From Superficieibacter electus (GTDB lineage Bacteria > Pseudomonadota > Gammaproteobacteria > Enterobacterales > Enterobacteriaceae): a DNA stretch of 58,363 nucleotides. A model generated the notes under the pieces. That model was not told the DNA's origin and ran no database searches. It saw only the letters and a program-made list of their open reading frames with translations. The stretch spans positions 1 to 58,363 of the forward strand of contig NZ_PQGD01000028.1 in the NCBI RefSeq assembly GCF_002915575.1, written 5' to 3'. Both the position numbers and the translations under genes were made by a program. Of the stretch, positions 1-7,489 are shown piece by piece (within the stretch, counting starts at the first letter, position 1; each line of letters starts with the position of its first letter).

Positions 1-77
1 GAAAGCGTGCGTATTGCCTGAAAACACAACCCGCTACGGGGGAGACTTACCCGAAATCTGATTTATTCAACAAAGCC
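1..77 (-). mobile_element. IS903-type insertion sequence, terminal 77 bp
   Basis: Read on the minus strand the segment starts with the 18-bp terminal repeat GGCTTTGTTGAATAAATC (77 to 60) and continues with sequence I recognise as the end of IS903. Only the end is present and there is no transposase. The other window end carries the opposite IS903 end, also exactly 77 bases. The nine bases beside it (78-86, CTATCTTGC) differ from the nine beside the right-hand end (CTTCTATGA), so the two ends are not the flanks of one simple insertion. Confidence 0.9.
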
Positions 78-716
78 CTATCTTGCCAAAGTCGCTAGTC
101 GCTTGTTTGCCTTAGCTTTAGATTTTATGCTTATGGAGGCGGTTTGATTTTCATCCGATACTTTTTCTAGCACTGGCACCACAGAGGAAATGGACTTTTC
201 TTTTGAAATTTTGGATGCACCTGAAGAAAGTGGGCTTTCAGATGGTATAGAGGTATCGCTTCCCTCATTTTCAATCTTCACACCAAAGCAGGCATGTTCC
301 TTTTGTACAAGGAAGGTTTCTTTTACAGAAACAGAATCCTGCTTTGAATTATCTAATTGTAGAGGTGTTAAATACTCCTTAAACTTTTGATCTAAGACAT
401 TCTCTAGCAATACATTAATAGGAGGCTTAGGTTCAGTATCTATAGTATTTCCATCATTCAGAAACCTATTAAGATCTGCAAGTGTTAATCTTTCGTTTAA
501 ACCATTTATAAAATTTGCCAAGTCAGGAAATAAATTATTTAATACCAACCCGGTACTAATAGCCGACCTAATTAAATCCAGTTGGTCACCCCTATGACAA
601 AGTTCTGTTTTTTTCAAGAAACTATAAACATAGGGTGCTTTTCTTTCGGATATCCAGAAAGACCGGATCTGAATCCGGTCGTTATCTGCCTTATTTGAGA
701 TAGGGTATTTAGCCAT
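78..716 (-). CDS. parR: ParR/StbB-like partition adaptor protein
   Basis: This 212-aa protein starts 11 bp after the parM stop, which is the usual place for the DNA-binding adaptor of a type II (actin-like) partition system. In such systems ParR binds the centromere parC and caps ParM filaments. The basic N-terminal part (about residues 10-60) is the likely ribbon-helix-helix DNA-binding region. The C-terminal half is Ser/Lys-rich and low complexity, as in ParM-interacting tails. It is longer than R1 ParR (about 117 aa). The TAG stop (80-78) directly touches the IS903 inverted repeat but is made of target DNA, so the protein may be complete. The assignment rests mainly on context, because the sequence alone is weakly diagnostic. 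Confidence 0.7.
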   Translation of the reverse strand: MAKYPISNKADNDRIQIRSFWISERKAPYVYSFLKKTELCHRGDQLDLIRSAISTGLVLNNLFPDLANFINGLNERLTLADLNRFLNDGNTIDTEPKPPINVLLENVLDQKFKEYLTPLQLDNSKQDSVSVKETFLVQKEHACFGVKIENEGSDTSIPSESPLSSGASKISKEKSISSVVPVLEKVSDENQTASISIKSKAKANKRLATLAR

Positions 717-727
717 GTTCTAGCTCA

Positions 728-1765
728 TTATTCTGAATAAATAGTATCAGCAATTGCCAAAGATAATGCGAACTGCGGATTGTCTACCATGATAACTTTA
801 GCCGTTTCAAAATGTTTACGAATAGCTGTTTCGATGAGATATGAACCTCCCCCAACAAGGAAAACATTATGAGGCCTCTCTTCGACTTGTGTAACCGCTC
901 TGATTACTTTACTTTGCAACTTCTGTACCGCAGAGTTTACCGCATCAAAAACACCGTCACGCTTGTCCTCTGCAACCTTCAAAGCTGATTTATCATGACG
1001 ATTATCAACAAGATGATGAATGTAAGCATTACTCGTATTCAGTTTCTCAGATTCAAGATACCTGCTGATCTCATCGTAAACAATAGAACAACCAATACGG
1101 TCAAAACCTTTTACTTTCGAAATCTGTTCTAATTGCCCAGTAATACTTGCAACATCAAGAGTAGTACCACCAAGATCAATTACCAAACTTGATTCAAATG
1201 AAGCAATATCCTCAATTTCATCTGCCCGGGTCACAGCTGGTAAAGATTCAGGGAAAACAGTCACAGACAAAACGTTAAAAGAATAGCGTTTACCGTCAAG
1301 ATAACGCTCTACTGGTTTCATCAGATTATCTTTTTTTCTCTGAATATTTTCAATATTCGTTTCCCCTAAAGCAGTATAGAACTGGCTAAGTGGTAAAGTA
1401 ACAAAGAGGTGAACATCCTGAGGAACTAAACCAGAAGCATGAAGTGCATGGTGAACATTTAACCGGCTAATTTCATCGTATTGGTGAGATACATCAGTCG
1501 ATTCCAGTGAGTTACTAGATTCGCTGTGATGCGAAAACCTTTCCAGCCCATCAATAAGATAGTTAAAAGGATTGAGACCCTCATGGCGAACACGGAAATC
1601 TGGAACAAAACTATTTTGTGTAAGCAAGGGAACTAATTCGTTTCTTTCATTAAGACAAACCAGTTTTGCAGCTTTACTTCCATCATCGACAACGATTTTT
1701 AAAGCTTCAGTGATATCCTGCACTGATGGTGAAACAGGACTTTCAGATTTTAATAGTTCAGCCAT
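728..1765 (-). CDS. parM: ParM/StbA actin-like plasmid segregation ATPase
   Basis: This 345-aa actin-like ATPase polymerises to push plasmid copies apart. Phosphate-1 motif VVDDGSKAAKL is at about residues 25-35, phosphate-2 motif VIDLGGTTLD at 195-204, and the adenosine-binding VGGG at 304-307. The stretches around VHHALHASGL and TLPLSQFY align by eye with R1 ParM, including the following NIENIQRKK. The first 20 residues extend beyond R1 ParM. It is the first gene of a parM-parR operon. The 363-bp region upstream is the expected position of parC and the promoter. IncHI1 plasmid R27 is known to carry two partition modules (Par1 and Par2) inside its Tra2 region, and this matches the actin-like one. 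Confidence 0.93.
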   Translation of the reverse strand: MAELLKSESPVSPSVQDITEALKIVVDDGSKAAKLVCLNERNELVPLLTQNSFVPDFRVRHEGLNPFNYLIDGLERFSHHSESSNSLESTDVSHQYDEISRLNVHHALHASGLVPQDVHLFVTLPLSQFYTALGETNIENIQRKKDNLMKPVERYLDGKRYSFNVLSVTVFPESLPAVTRADEIEDIASFESSLVIDLGGTTLDVASITGQLEQISKVKGFDRIGCSIVYDEISRYLESEKLNTSNAYIHHLVDNRHDKSALKVAEDKRDGVFDAVNSAVQKLQSKVIRAVTQVEERPHNVFLVGGGSYLIETAIRKHFETAKVIMVDNPQFALSLAIADTIYSE

Positions 1766-2128
1766 AAAAACTCTCTTTTATTAATAGGACCATATTAGAT
1801 ATTAACTTTATACATTAATGGTGACCTATTATCAACATTAACACTATTAAAAAAATACGTAAGTCTATGTTATTTCAGCATCCTTCCATTTTAAATACCT
1901 TACCGTTAAATTTCCTGTATTCATGTATTAACCATGTTTATAAAGGAGCCAATTATAATCAGAAAGTTACTTTGCATCCTAAGTATGAACTGTTTGAGAG
2001 CCAGGACTGGGGCCTTTACCTGTAAGTAACAAAGGTCCTTAGGCTTAGAATCCAAAATGACGCCTTTTTGTAAAAAAATCATAGTTCGAAATACCGTATC
2101 ATCGATGTAAACATACGTAGAGGAATTT
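1766..2128. promoter_or_regulatory. Divergent promoter region, candidate parC centromere
   Basis: This gene-free 363 bp separates parM (minus) from a plus-strand operon. Near parM it is very AT-rich, with repeated ATTAA words and an inverted pair TAATAGG (1782-1788) / CCTATTA (1825-1831). That is a plausible ParR-binding and autoregulatory site, since in ParM systems parC overlaps the promoter. Near position 2100 a TATCAT -10-like hexamer precedes the plus-strand operon. A shortened copy of the window-wide palindrome lies at 1963-1973. The parC role is inferred from position. Confidence 0.45.
1963..1973. promoter_or_regulatory. AAAGTTACTTT palindrome (short form)
   Basis: This is an 11-bp version of the recurrent palindrome AAAAGTNACTTTT, about 156 bp before the start of the 2129-3076 gene. 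The outermost pair is not conserved. Confidence 0.5.
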
Positions 2129-3076
2129 ATGGCAGCTGAGCACGTCCAAACTATAGACCTTACAAACTTCTCCGGAAGGATTTTCTTTCTGGCAGATCCT
2201 CATGGACATTACTCTGCGCTGTGCAACTTGATCCAATCAGTTACAAAGCCAGAAGAAGAGATAGTAATTTTCTCTACTGGAAATTTGTTTGACTATGGGC
2301 CGGAACCCATAGAATTGATGAAGGCGATAAACAGTGGCTTTTTCGATGGACGTTTTGTGAGGCATTTCTCAGCTGCCGGAGCCGGAGAAGAAATGTTAAA
2401 AAAATTGTTACCATTAAACAAAGACCGGAGAACATTTTACCCCAGCACATACCTCAATGAGAGATGGTGTGTAATGGGCGGAAAGTGGCATAAAGCTGTG
2501 AATCGTTACTATTTAGAGGAAGAGGTAAAAAAACTTCTTAATACCCAGCTTGGTACGATGATGCAGATTTTACTAAAAGGCGATATAAAAATTGGGGTTT
2601 GCCCTTCTGATTACGCCCCTATCCGCACATCATTCACTGATACTTATAATGCGCTTCAAGCATTCAACTATGCCAATGTGAATATTTTTCAGAGCCAGTT
2701 TCTATTCGGTATGGACCATGCCGTAATACCAATGATGATAAATGACGTCAACCTTATGGTCCTAGGTAGGAATCCTGTAAACAGCATTCGAAAAGCCCAT
2801 GGTCGTACTCAAAACAATCTTCCAGTACTGATCGGTAATTGTTTGCATATAAATACTGGATCACTCTATATGTCAAAATTAGAAGACCAGGTAATAGTTG
2901 CTCCGGGTATACCGCAAACTGACTCACCAGCACTTACATTAGTAGAAATAATCATGAAGAACAATCCAGTTTTATTGTGTCATCAGCTAATACAAACAAC
3001 AAACAAGTTTTATTCACTTAAAACCTATCCTTTAGAACTCGATTCGATTGAAAACAACATTGAGGTAACAAGATGA
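2129..3076 (+). CDS. Degenerate PPP-type (PrpA/ApaH-like) phosphatase homologue
   Basis: This 315-aa protein keeps the layout of calcineurin-like PPP phosphatases, but the metal-binding signatures are altered. The GDxHGHY motif appears as ADPHGHY (about residues 22-28, D and H kept). GDxVDRGP appears as TGNLFDYGPE (about 50-59, first D replaced by N). The GNHE position reads AGAGEEM (about 84-90, N and H lost). A late INTGSLY resembles the usual DTG stretch. I infer a fold-retaining, possibly inactive or specialised member. The start ATG follows AGAGGAA. It overlaps the next gene by 4 bp (ATGA), so it is probably coupled to the three exported proteins downstream. Confidence 0.6.
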   Translation: MAAEHVQTIDLTNFSGRIFFLADPHGHYSALCNLIQSVTKPEEEIVIFSTGNLFDYGPEPIELMKAINSGFFDGRFVRHFSAAGAGEEMLKKLLPLNKDRRTFYPSTYLNERWCVMGGKWHKAVNRYYLEEEVKKLLNTQLGTMMQILLKGDIKIGVCPSDYAPIRTSFTDTYNALQAFNYANVNIFQSQFLFGMDHAVIPMMINDVNLMVLGRNPVNSIRKAHGRTQNNLPVLIGNCLHINTGSLYMSKLEDQVIVAPGIPQTDSPALTLVEIIMKNNPVLLCHQLIQTTNKFYSLKTYPLELDSIENNIEVTR

Positions 3077-3909
3077 AGATAAATTGGAAGATTATCTCAA
3101 TTTCAACATTACTTTTGCATCTTCACGCAGCAGCTGCACCACATCAAGAGAAAGAGCATAGAAAAGATGCTTTTTCTTCTGCCGCACAGAAAAGTGATTC
3201 ACTTATATCTGCTAAAGCGGAGCTTATAAACGGAAGGTGGTTTATAAATGGTAAATATAGGCCTGTTCTAAAGACCAGCATGACCAAAACCAATTTCTTA
3301 GAAATCATGAATGTTTCAAATAAAGAATCACTTTTTATTGTGATACCAAAACTTGAGTATAATATCATTGCCAAAAATAAAATCTTACTAAATGAAAAAA
3401 TTGCATTAAGCGAAGGCACATCCGGAAAAAGCATTGTTTGGGTCGAGCCAAAATCAAGTCTAACTATATCGTTTATAAATGACCTTGCTAATACGCCCCT
3501 TCAGGCTATCGTTTCGATCACAAGAAACAACAAAGATATAATTGCCATCTTTGGACCGGATCAGGGTAAAGGGTTTACTCTTCCCGGAAATACGTCTAAT
3601 GATCAAGTGTCCGTTCCTGACTATTCTGACCTAAATATAAAAAAACTTAACATACCTCAAAGTGTTGGTAATCCAGTAACCATCAATCCTAAAGAGAAGA
3701 ATTACCTCTTAGTTGGACAAGGAAAATATGAAATCTTATCTCTTCCTAAATATCAACATTTAGTATTTTCTGAACCCGTTTATATTGAGAAAAGAAAAAA
3801 TATCCTCGGTGGTTATGGTTATTGGACGAAAGAAACAATTCTCTACCCCGGTGAATCATTATCTTTTATAACGAGCGCCAAAAACAATCTAAGGAAGCGG
3901 GATGATTAA
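3073..3909 (+). CDS. Exported protein of unknown function
   Basis: This 278-aa protein has a classic signal peptide: basic MKINWK, a hydrophobic core, and AAAA before PHQEK, with cleavage near residue 22. The mature part is Lys-rich and predicted mainly beta, with no motif I recognise. No cysteine or transmembrane segment is seen after the signal, so the periplasm is likely. It overlaps the phosphatase-like gene by 4 bp and the next lipoprotein gene by 8 bp, which indicates tight translational coupling in a four-gene operon. The position between two partition modules matches the middle of IncHI Tra2, so a role in transfer is possible but not shown. Confidence 0.7.
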   Translation: MKINWKIISISTLLLHLHAAAAPHQEKEHRKDAFSSAAQKSDSLISAKAELINGRWFINGKYRPVLKTSMTKTNFLEIMNVSNKESLFIVIPKLEYNIIAKNKILLNEKIALSEGTSGKSIVWVEPKSSLTISFINDLANTPLQAIVSITRNNKDIIAIFGPDQGKGFTLPGNTSNDQVSVPDYSDLNIKKLNIPQSVGNPVTINPKEKNYLLVGQGKYEILSLPKYQHLVFSEPVYIEKRKNILGGYGYWTKETILYPGESLSFITSAKNNLRKRDD

Positions 3910-4423
3910 AGTTATCACACTTTTATTGTTTGCATTACTGACTGGTTGTCAGTCAGTAGAAAGTAAAATCGAAGAACTCCCGACAGTTGGTTTTGACCCT
4001 ATTCTATACAATAAAAGTGAGGCCTTTACTGACGGAAAAGTTACTTTACGTGTCGAAAGTTCAGGAACTGATGTTTGGCTTGTCGCCAAGAATGGAACCA
4101 GAAGTTTTATTGAGCTTTCAGGCCTAACGCTAGGTGGTAGTCGTTGTGCTTACAATGCCCGTAGTAAGCAACTTTTGCCCCCAGGCAGCGTAAGCACATT
4201 CGTAGTTCCTACGGTTGGAATGCTTGGACTTTGCTTCAACAATGAAGATCAACTTATGTTTATTAACCGTGCTTTTAGCAGAATCTCTCCCAAAGCAAAA
4301 GGAAAAGATTCGCTTTCGCTTTTATTTTCTGTTAGTTACGATTTTCCCGGAAAAGCGGACCTAATTACTAACCACGATTTTCAAGAGTTATATCTTTTAT
4401 TTTTGAATGAGGATAATCTATGA
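3902..4423 (+). CDS. Predicted lipoprotein
   Basis: This 173-aa protein has a lipoprotein signal: MIKVITLLLFALLTGC, with the lipobox LTGC ending at Cys16. It is therefore probably lipidated and attached to a membrane facing the periplasm. The rest is beta-rich, with three further cysteines (near CAY and GLCF) that could form a disulfide. The family was not recognised. It overlaps both neighbours by a few bases (8 bp upstream, 4 bp downstream). An envelope complex with the two flanking exported proteins is a reasonable inference. Confidence 0.7.
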   Translation: MIKVITLLLFALLTGCQSVESKIEELPTVGFDPILYNKSEAFTDGKVTLRVESSGTDVWLVAKNGTRSFIELSGLTLGGSRCAYNARSKQLLPPGSVSTFVVPTVGMLGLCFNNEDQLMFINRAFSRISPKAKGKDSLSLLFSVSYDFPGKADLITNHDFQELYLLFLNEDNL

Positions 4424-4809
4424 AACAAACATTAATTGTTATTTTAATATGTTTTTGTCACACGGCTTTAGCATATCCATACCGTATCTATACTGTCCCG
4501 GAAGGGGCATTAGTAAAAAACATACTAACTAATGAATATCTAGGAAAAACCCCTGTGGTTGTGGACGTGAGCAATACCGAAGCTGGTTCTACTTTTGGGA
4601 TTTCATTATTTAGACATGAAAATGTTGCTATAAAGATTTTTACAGTAATGCCTTCAGCAGAAAATAATTTTGCTGTTTCTGGACCTGACGTTGCAACTAT
4701 GTCATTGCCGGGAAAAGCACCTTTAAACGTAGTAAATGATGGGAATGGCGCTTCTGTTCATATAGAACTAAGACCTTATATGTCTGAACCTGCGCACACC
4801 CCATATTAA
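4420..4809 (+). CDS. Exported small protein, PEGA-like fold
   Basis: This 129-aa protein has a signal peptide (MKQTLIVILICFCHTALA, cleavage near residue 18). The mature start, YRIYTVPEGALVKNILTNEY followed by LGKTP, resembles the PEGA beta-sandwich repeat, where a ligand-binding surface domain begins with a Pro-Glu-Gly-Ala motif. The PEGA assignment is tentative because only one repeat is present. It is the last gene of the operon that begins with the phosphatase-like gene. It is followed within 32 bp by a bidirectional terminator hairpin shared with parB. Confidence 0.6.
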   Translation: MKQTLIVILICFCHTALAYPYRIYTVPEGALVKNILTNEYLGKTPVVVDVSNTEAGSTFGISLFRHENVAIKIFTVMPSAENNFAVSGPDVATMSLPGKAPLNVVNDGNGASVHIELRPYMSEPAHTPY

Positions 4810-4840
4810 TATAACAAGAAATTAAAAATATAAATCATAT

Positions 4841-4865
4841 GAACTGCATCATAAAGATGCAGTTC
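4841..4865. terminator. Bidirectional terminator between convergent operons
   Basis: A perfect 10-bp stem, GAACTGCATC (4841-4850) and GATGCAGTTC (4856-4865), has loop ATAAA and AT-rich flanks on both sides. It sits exactly between the ends of a plus-strand operon and the minus-strand parAB operon. Confidence 0.75.
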
Positions 4866-4870
4866 AATAT

Positions 4871-5875
4871 TTATTCTGATACTTTTAATTTTTCTTTTAT
4901 GAACTCCTCTAGTTCCTTAATAAAACCCGCATTTATCCTATTGAATTCAAAGCGAATTTTTCTACCAGTATTGTTTTTACTGATTCTTGCATACTTATCT
5001 TTGTTATCAAAAGTAATAAGATCACTTGTTTCCCATTTTGTGGAATAAGTTTTTTCACAAACACTTTCCACAGATTGTGTGATTTTTTCCATTACAACTT
5101 TTTGAGCAACCTGGAGATCTCCAATGTCTAAATCTTTTGTTTCCTCTTTAACATTATCTATTACTTCATCTAAAGGAAATAGATTTTTTTGCACATATTT
5201 CTGTAAACGAGACAAGCGACTATAATAGGAGTTCGGGATTCCTTCATAATCCGGGAATAAAGAGATTAATGTTTCGTCAATACGGGCCGCCTGGATTCTT
5301 TTGGCTACCGATACATGACTAATCCCAAGATATGCTGCGAGTTCTTCATTAGTAGAAAATCCTTTTTCTTCCATTTTTTTGATAAATTGAAACCCAACTT
5401 CTCTATATGAAAATTTTCGAGATGTTTGTGCTGCGGATATAATTGAATTTATATCATCTTCGGTTAGTTCATCCGGAAGAACCCACAGGGGGAGATCCTT
5501 TTCTGCCTTTATACAGCAGAAACGTCTGCGACTTCCTTCTATTAATAAATAAACCCCATCTCTTTTTACAGCGATCCCTTCGGTATCGACCCCTCTTTCT
5601 TCAATCTGCTTAAGAATATCTCTAACAGAATAATCTGTAAGGGCTTCTTGATTTCGTGGGTTCGCTGGATGGACTAAGGTCTCCTTCTCCACTCTCTGGG
5701 CTGGAACAATCACATGTTCCGCTTCAAGTCTCCGGCCCTTATGAAGAGTGAATAACTTTTTTATGCGAGGTGCTGTTTTCAAACCCGCAAGACCTGAACG
5801 GTGACCGACTTCTGTCCGCTTTGGTGCGTTTAAATATCGAGATTTATCATTCCCGATATGTTGCTCATCGCTCAT
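4871..5875 (-). CDS. parB: ParB partition protein (type Ia)
   Basis: This 334-aa centromere-binding protein contains the ParB/Srx nuclease-like domain with the arginine patch GSRRR (114-118). An HTH follows at about 175-197 (TNEELAAYLGISHVSVAKR). The C-terminal region is Lys/Glu-rich and suits a dimerisation domain like that of P1 ParB. It overlaps parA by 4 bp (ATGA), the usual coupling for parAB. With ParA it would segregate the plasmid over the nucleoid. Its parS is not proven. The tandem array upstream of parA is the best positional candidate in the window. Confidence 0.92.
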   Translation of the reverse strand: MSDEQHIGNDKSRYLNAPKRTEVGHRSGLAGLKTAPRIKKLFTLHKGRRLEAEHVIVPAQRVEKETLVHPANPRNQEALTDYSVRDILKQIEERGVDTEGIAVKRDGVYLLIEGSRRRFCCIKAEKDLPLWVLPDELTEDDINSIISAAQTSRKFSYREVGFQFIKKMEEKGFSTNEELAAYLGISHVSVAKRIQAARIDETLISLFPDYEGIPNSYYSRLSRLQKYVQKNLFPLDEVIDNVKEETKDLDIGDLQVAQKVVMEKITQSVESVCEKTYSTKWETSDLITFDNKDKYARISKNNTGRKIRFEFNRINAGFIKELEEFIKEKLKVSE

Positions 5876-7125
5876 GCGTTAACTCCTTGCTTAGCTGAAA
5901 AACTTTTTATTTCATTTATAAATTGCTGATATACCTGTAATACAGATTCTTCTGCGACATCAAGCTGCTTTGCGGAACAAAGTTCCTCTGATTTTTTGAT
6001 ATCAAGCACTGTACGCCCTTTGGAAGCAGCTGCCTTAAATGCTTCAGAATTTTTTATGTTAGCGGACATCAAAAGGTCCTGAACAGTTCTGATTAATTTA
6101 TCCAAAACTATTCTTTCATATGGACTTTTGTCATCTACATTGACAGCAAGAACTTTGAACCATTTTAAATTGTCGCCCTTACTTGGTGATTGTTTAAACC
6201 TTTCACTTATTGTAAGCATGAAGTCTGTAGTAGAGGCGTAATCATATTCACGTGGTGACACTGCGACAAGAATCCCATCGGCCGCTTCGTCAGCAGCCCA
6301 GATCAAAGGTGAATCTTCAGGTGGAGTGTCTATAATAATCAAATCATAGTTCTGCTTCAGTACCGGTAAGATAACTTCCTTGAAACGTAGTAACAAAGAC
6401 GTACGTTCTTCTCTAGAACATTGCCAGTATTTATCTTTAAAACGAGCATCTGTCGGAAAAGCCGTTATTACGTCCAAGTTTGGCAGATGCGTTGAAAAAG
6501 GCATATTAGTGATGATTTCTTCTTCAGAGAATCCTGAATCTAAATATTTTTTATACTCAGAATTTTCTTCATAAATTCCAAGGATTGCATCAATTGCTGT
6601 AAGGAAGACATCATCTTCTGAGACACTTTGAATCATGCTGCTTCCAATCGAACCTTGTGGGTCCCATTCGATCATTAATACACGTGCATTGAGTTGTAGA
6701 TCTAAAGCAGCTGCTACTGCTAAAGCTACAGATGTAGTGCTTTTCCCTGTACCGCCTTTATGATTCTGAGTAACAATAGCTCTGCTAAAGTAATGATCGC
6801 GGTACTTGGGATAACCCAGGGCATCCATTATTTTTTGAACATCCCAGCGGGTGTAAAGATGATTTTTGTTTTGATAAATAGGTGCACCAACAAGTTCTTT
6901 TTCTTCTAAGTCCGAAAGTATTTTATTGAACGTTACTCGTGACTTCCCAAAAAAATCAGAGAGATTTTTTTTATTCAAACAGTGGTTATAGATCAGTCTA
7001 TCAACACCATCAACACTATCATCAGAAACAGATACTCTTGATGAAGCCATCAGAGATTCCTTTAGAGAAATCTGCTCGCTTTTCATGCGCTGACCAACGA
7101 GGGCGATCTTTTCAAGTAAATTCAT
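5872..7125 (-). CDS. parA: ParA partition ATPase (type Ia, with N-terminal HTH)
   Basis: This 417-aa ParA has the deviant Walker A KGGTGKST at residues 123-130 and the Walker B-like stretch LIIIDTPPED near 265. About 110 N-terminal residues, including an HTH-like segment (NLSDFFGKSRVTFNKIL), mark it as type Ia, the class in which ParA also represses its own promoter. Full length compares well with P1 ParA (about 400 aa). The ATG is 34 bp from a large inverted repeat (7160-7191) that is a fitting operator. Together with parB it corresponds to the ATPase-type module of a double-partition IncHI plasmid. Confidence 0.94.
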   Translation of the reverse strand: MNLLEKIALVGQRMKSEQISLKESLMASSRVSVSDDSVDGVDRLIYNHCLNKKNLSDFFGKSRVTFNKILSDLEEKELVGAPIYQNKNHLYTRWDVQKIMDALGYPKYRDHYFSRAIVTQNHKGGTGKSTTSVALAVAAALDLQLNARVLMIEWDPQGSIGSSMIQSVSEDDVFLTAIDAILGIYEENSEYKKYLDSGFSEEEIITNMPFSTHLPNLDVITAFPTDARFKDKYWQCSREERTSLLLRFKEVILPVLKQNYDLIIIDTPPEDSPLIWAADEAADGILVAVSPREYDYASTTDFMLTISERFKQSPSKGDNLKWFKVLAVNVDDKSPYERIVLDKLIRTVQDLLMSANIKNSEAFKAAASKGRTVLDIKKSEELCSAKQLDVAEESVLQVYQQFINEIKSFSAKQGVNA

Positions 7126-7159
7126 GGTTATGACCTTTTTGCACTGAAAACCGACTTTT

Positions 7160-7212
7160 ACGCATATATGTAAACTTTACGTATAATGCGTCCATTTCCT
7201 TGTTATGCGTAC
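7160..7212. promoter_or_regulatory. Candidate parA operator/promoter
   Basis: Arms ACGCAT (7160-7165) and ATGCGT (7186-7191) form a long imperfect palindrome whose inner part reads GTAAA-C-TTTAC. A further ATGCGTAC lies at 7205-7212. The -10-like TATATG on the minus strand falls inside the palindrome, as expected for ParA autorepression. ATGCGTAC also occurs at 10522-10529, on the far side of the repeat array. Confidence 0.55.
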
Positions 7213-7489
7213 AATTCTATCCTTAGTTTCAATCTTAAGCTAATGTTTGTTTACTTTTTTATGATTTTTTGTGAGCTTAACTTGCAGATGTGAGCTCAGA
7301 CTCTCTAGTCCATACCTAATGCACAACCTGTTTAAACCACGATTCTTGTCTCCTTCTCTACGCTTTGAAGTTAAGAGCTCCATTAATGAATCTTCACGCC
7401 TACCCTATTTCTTGCTTAGACCCTAAAATCTATCTCACCGGTGTGCTGATATACGTTTCCTAACTGTGAACCGTTGTCGTCAGTCCAGT

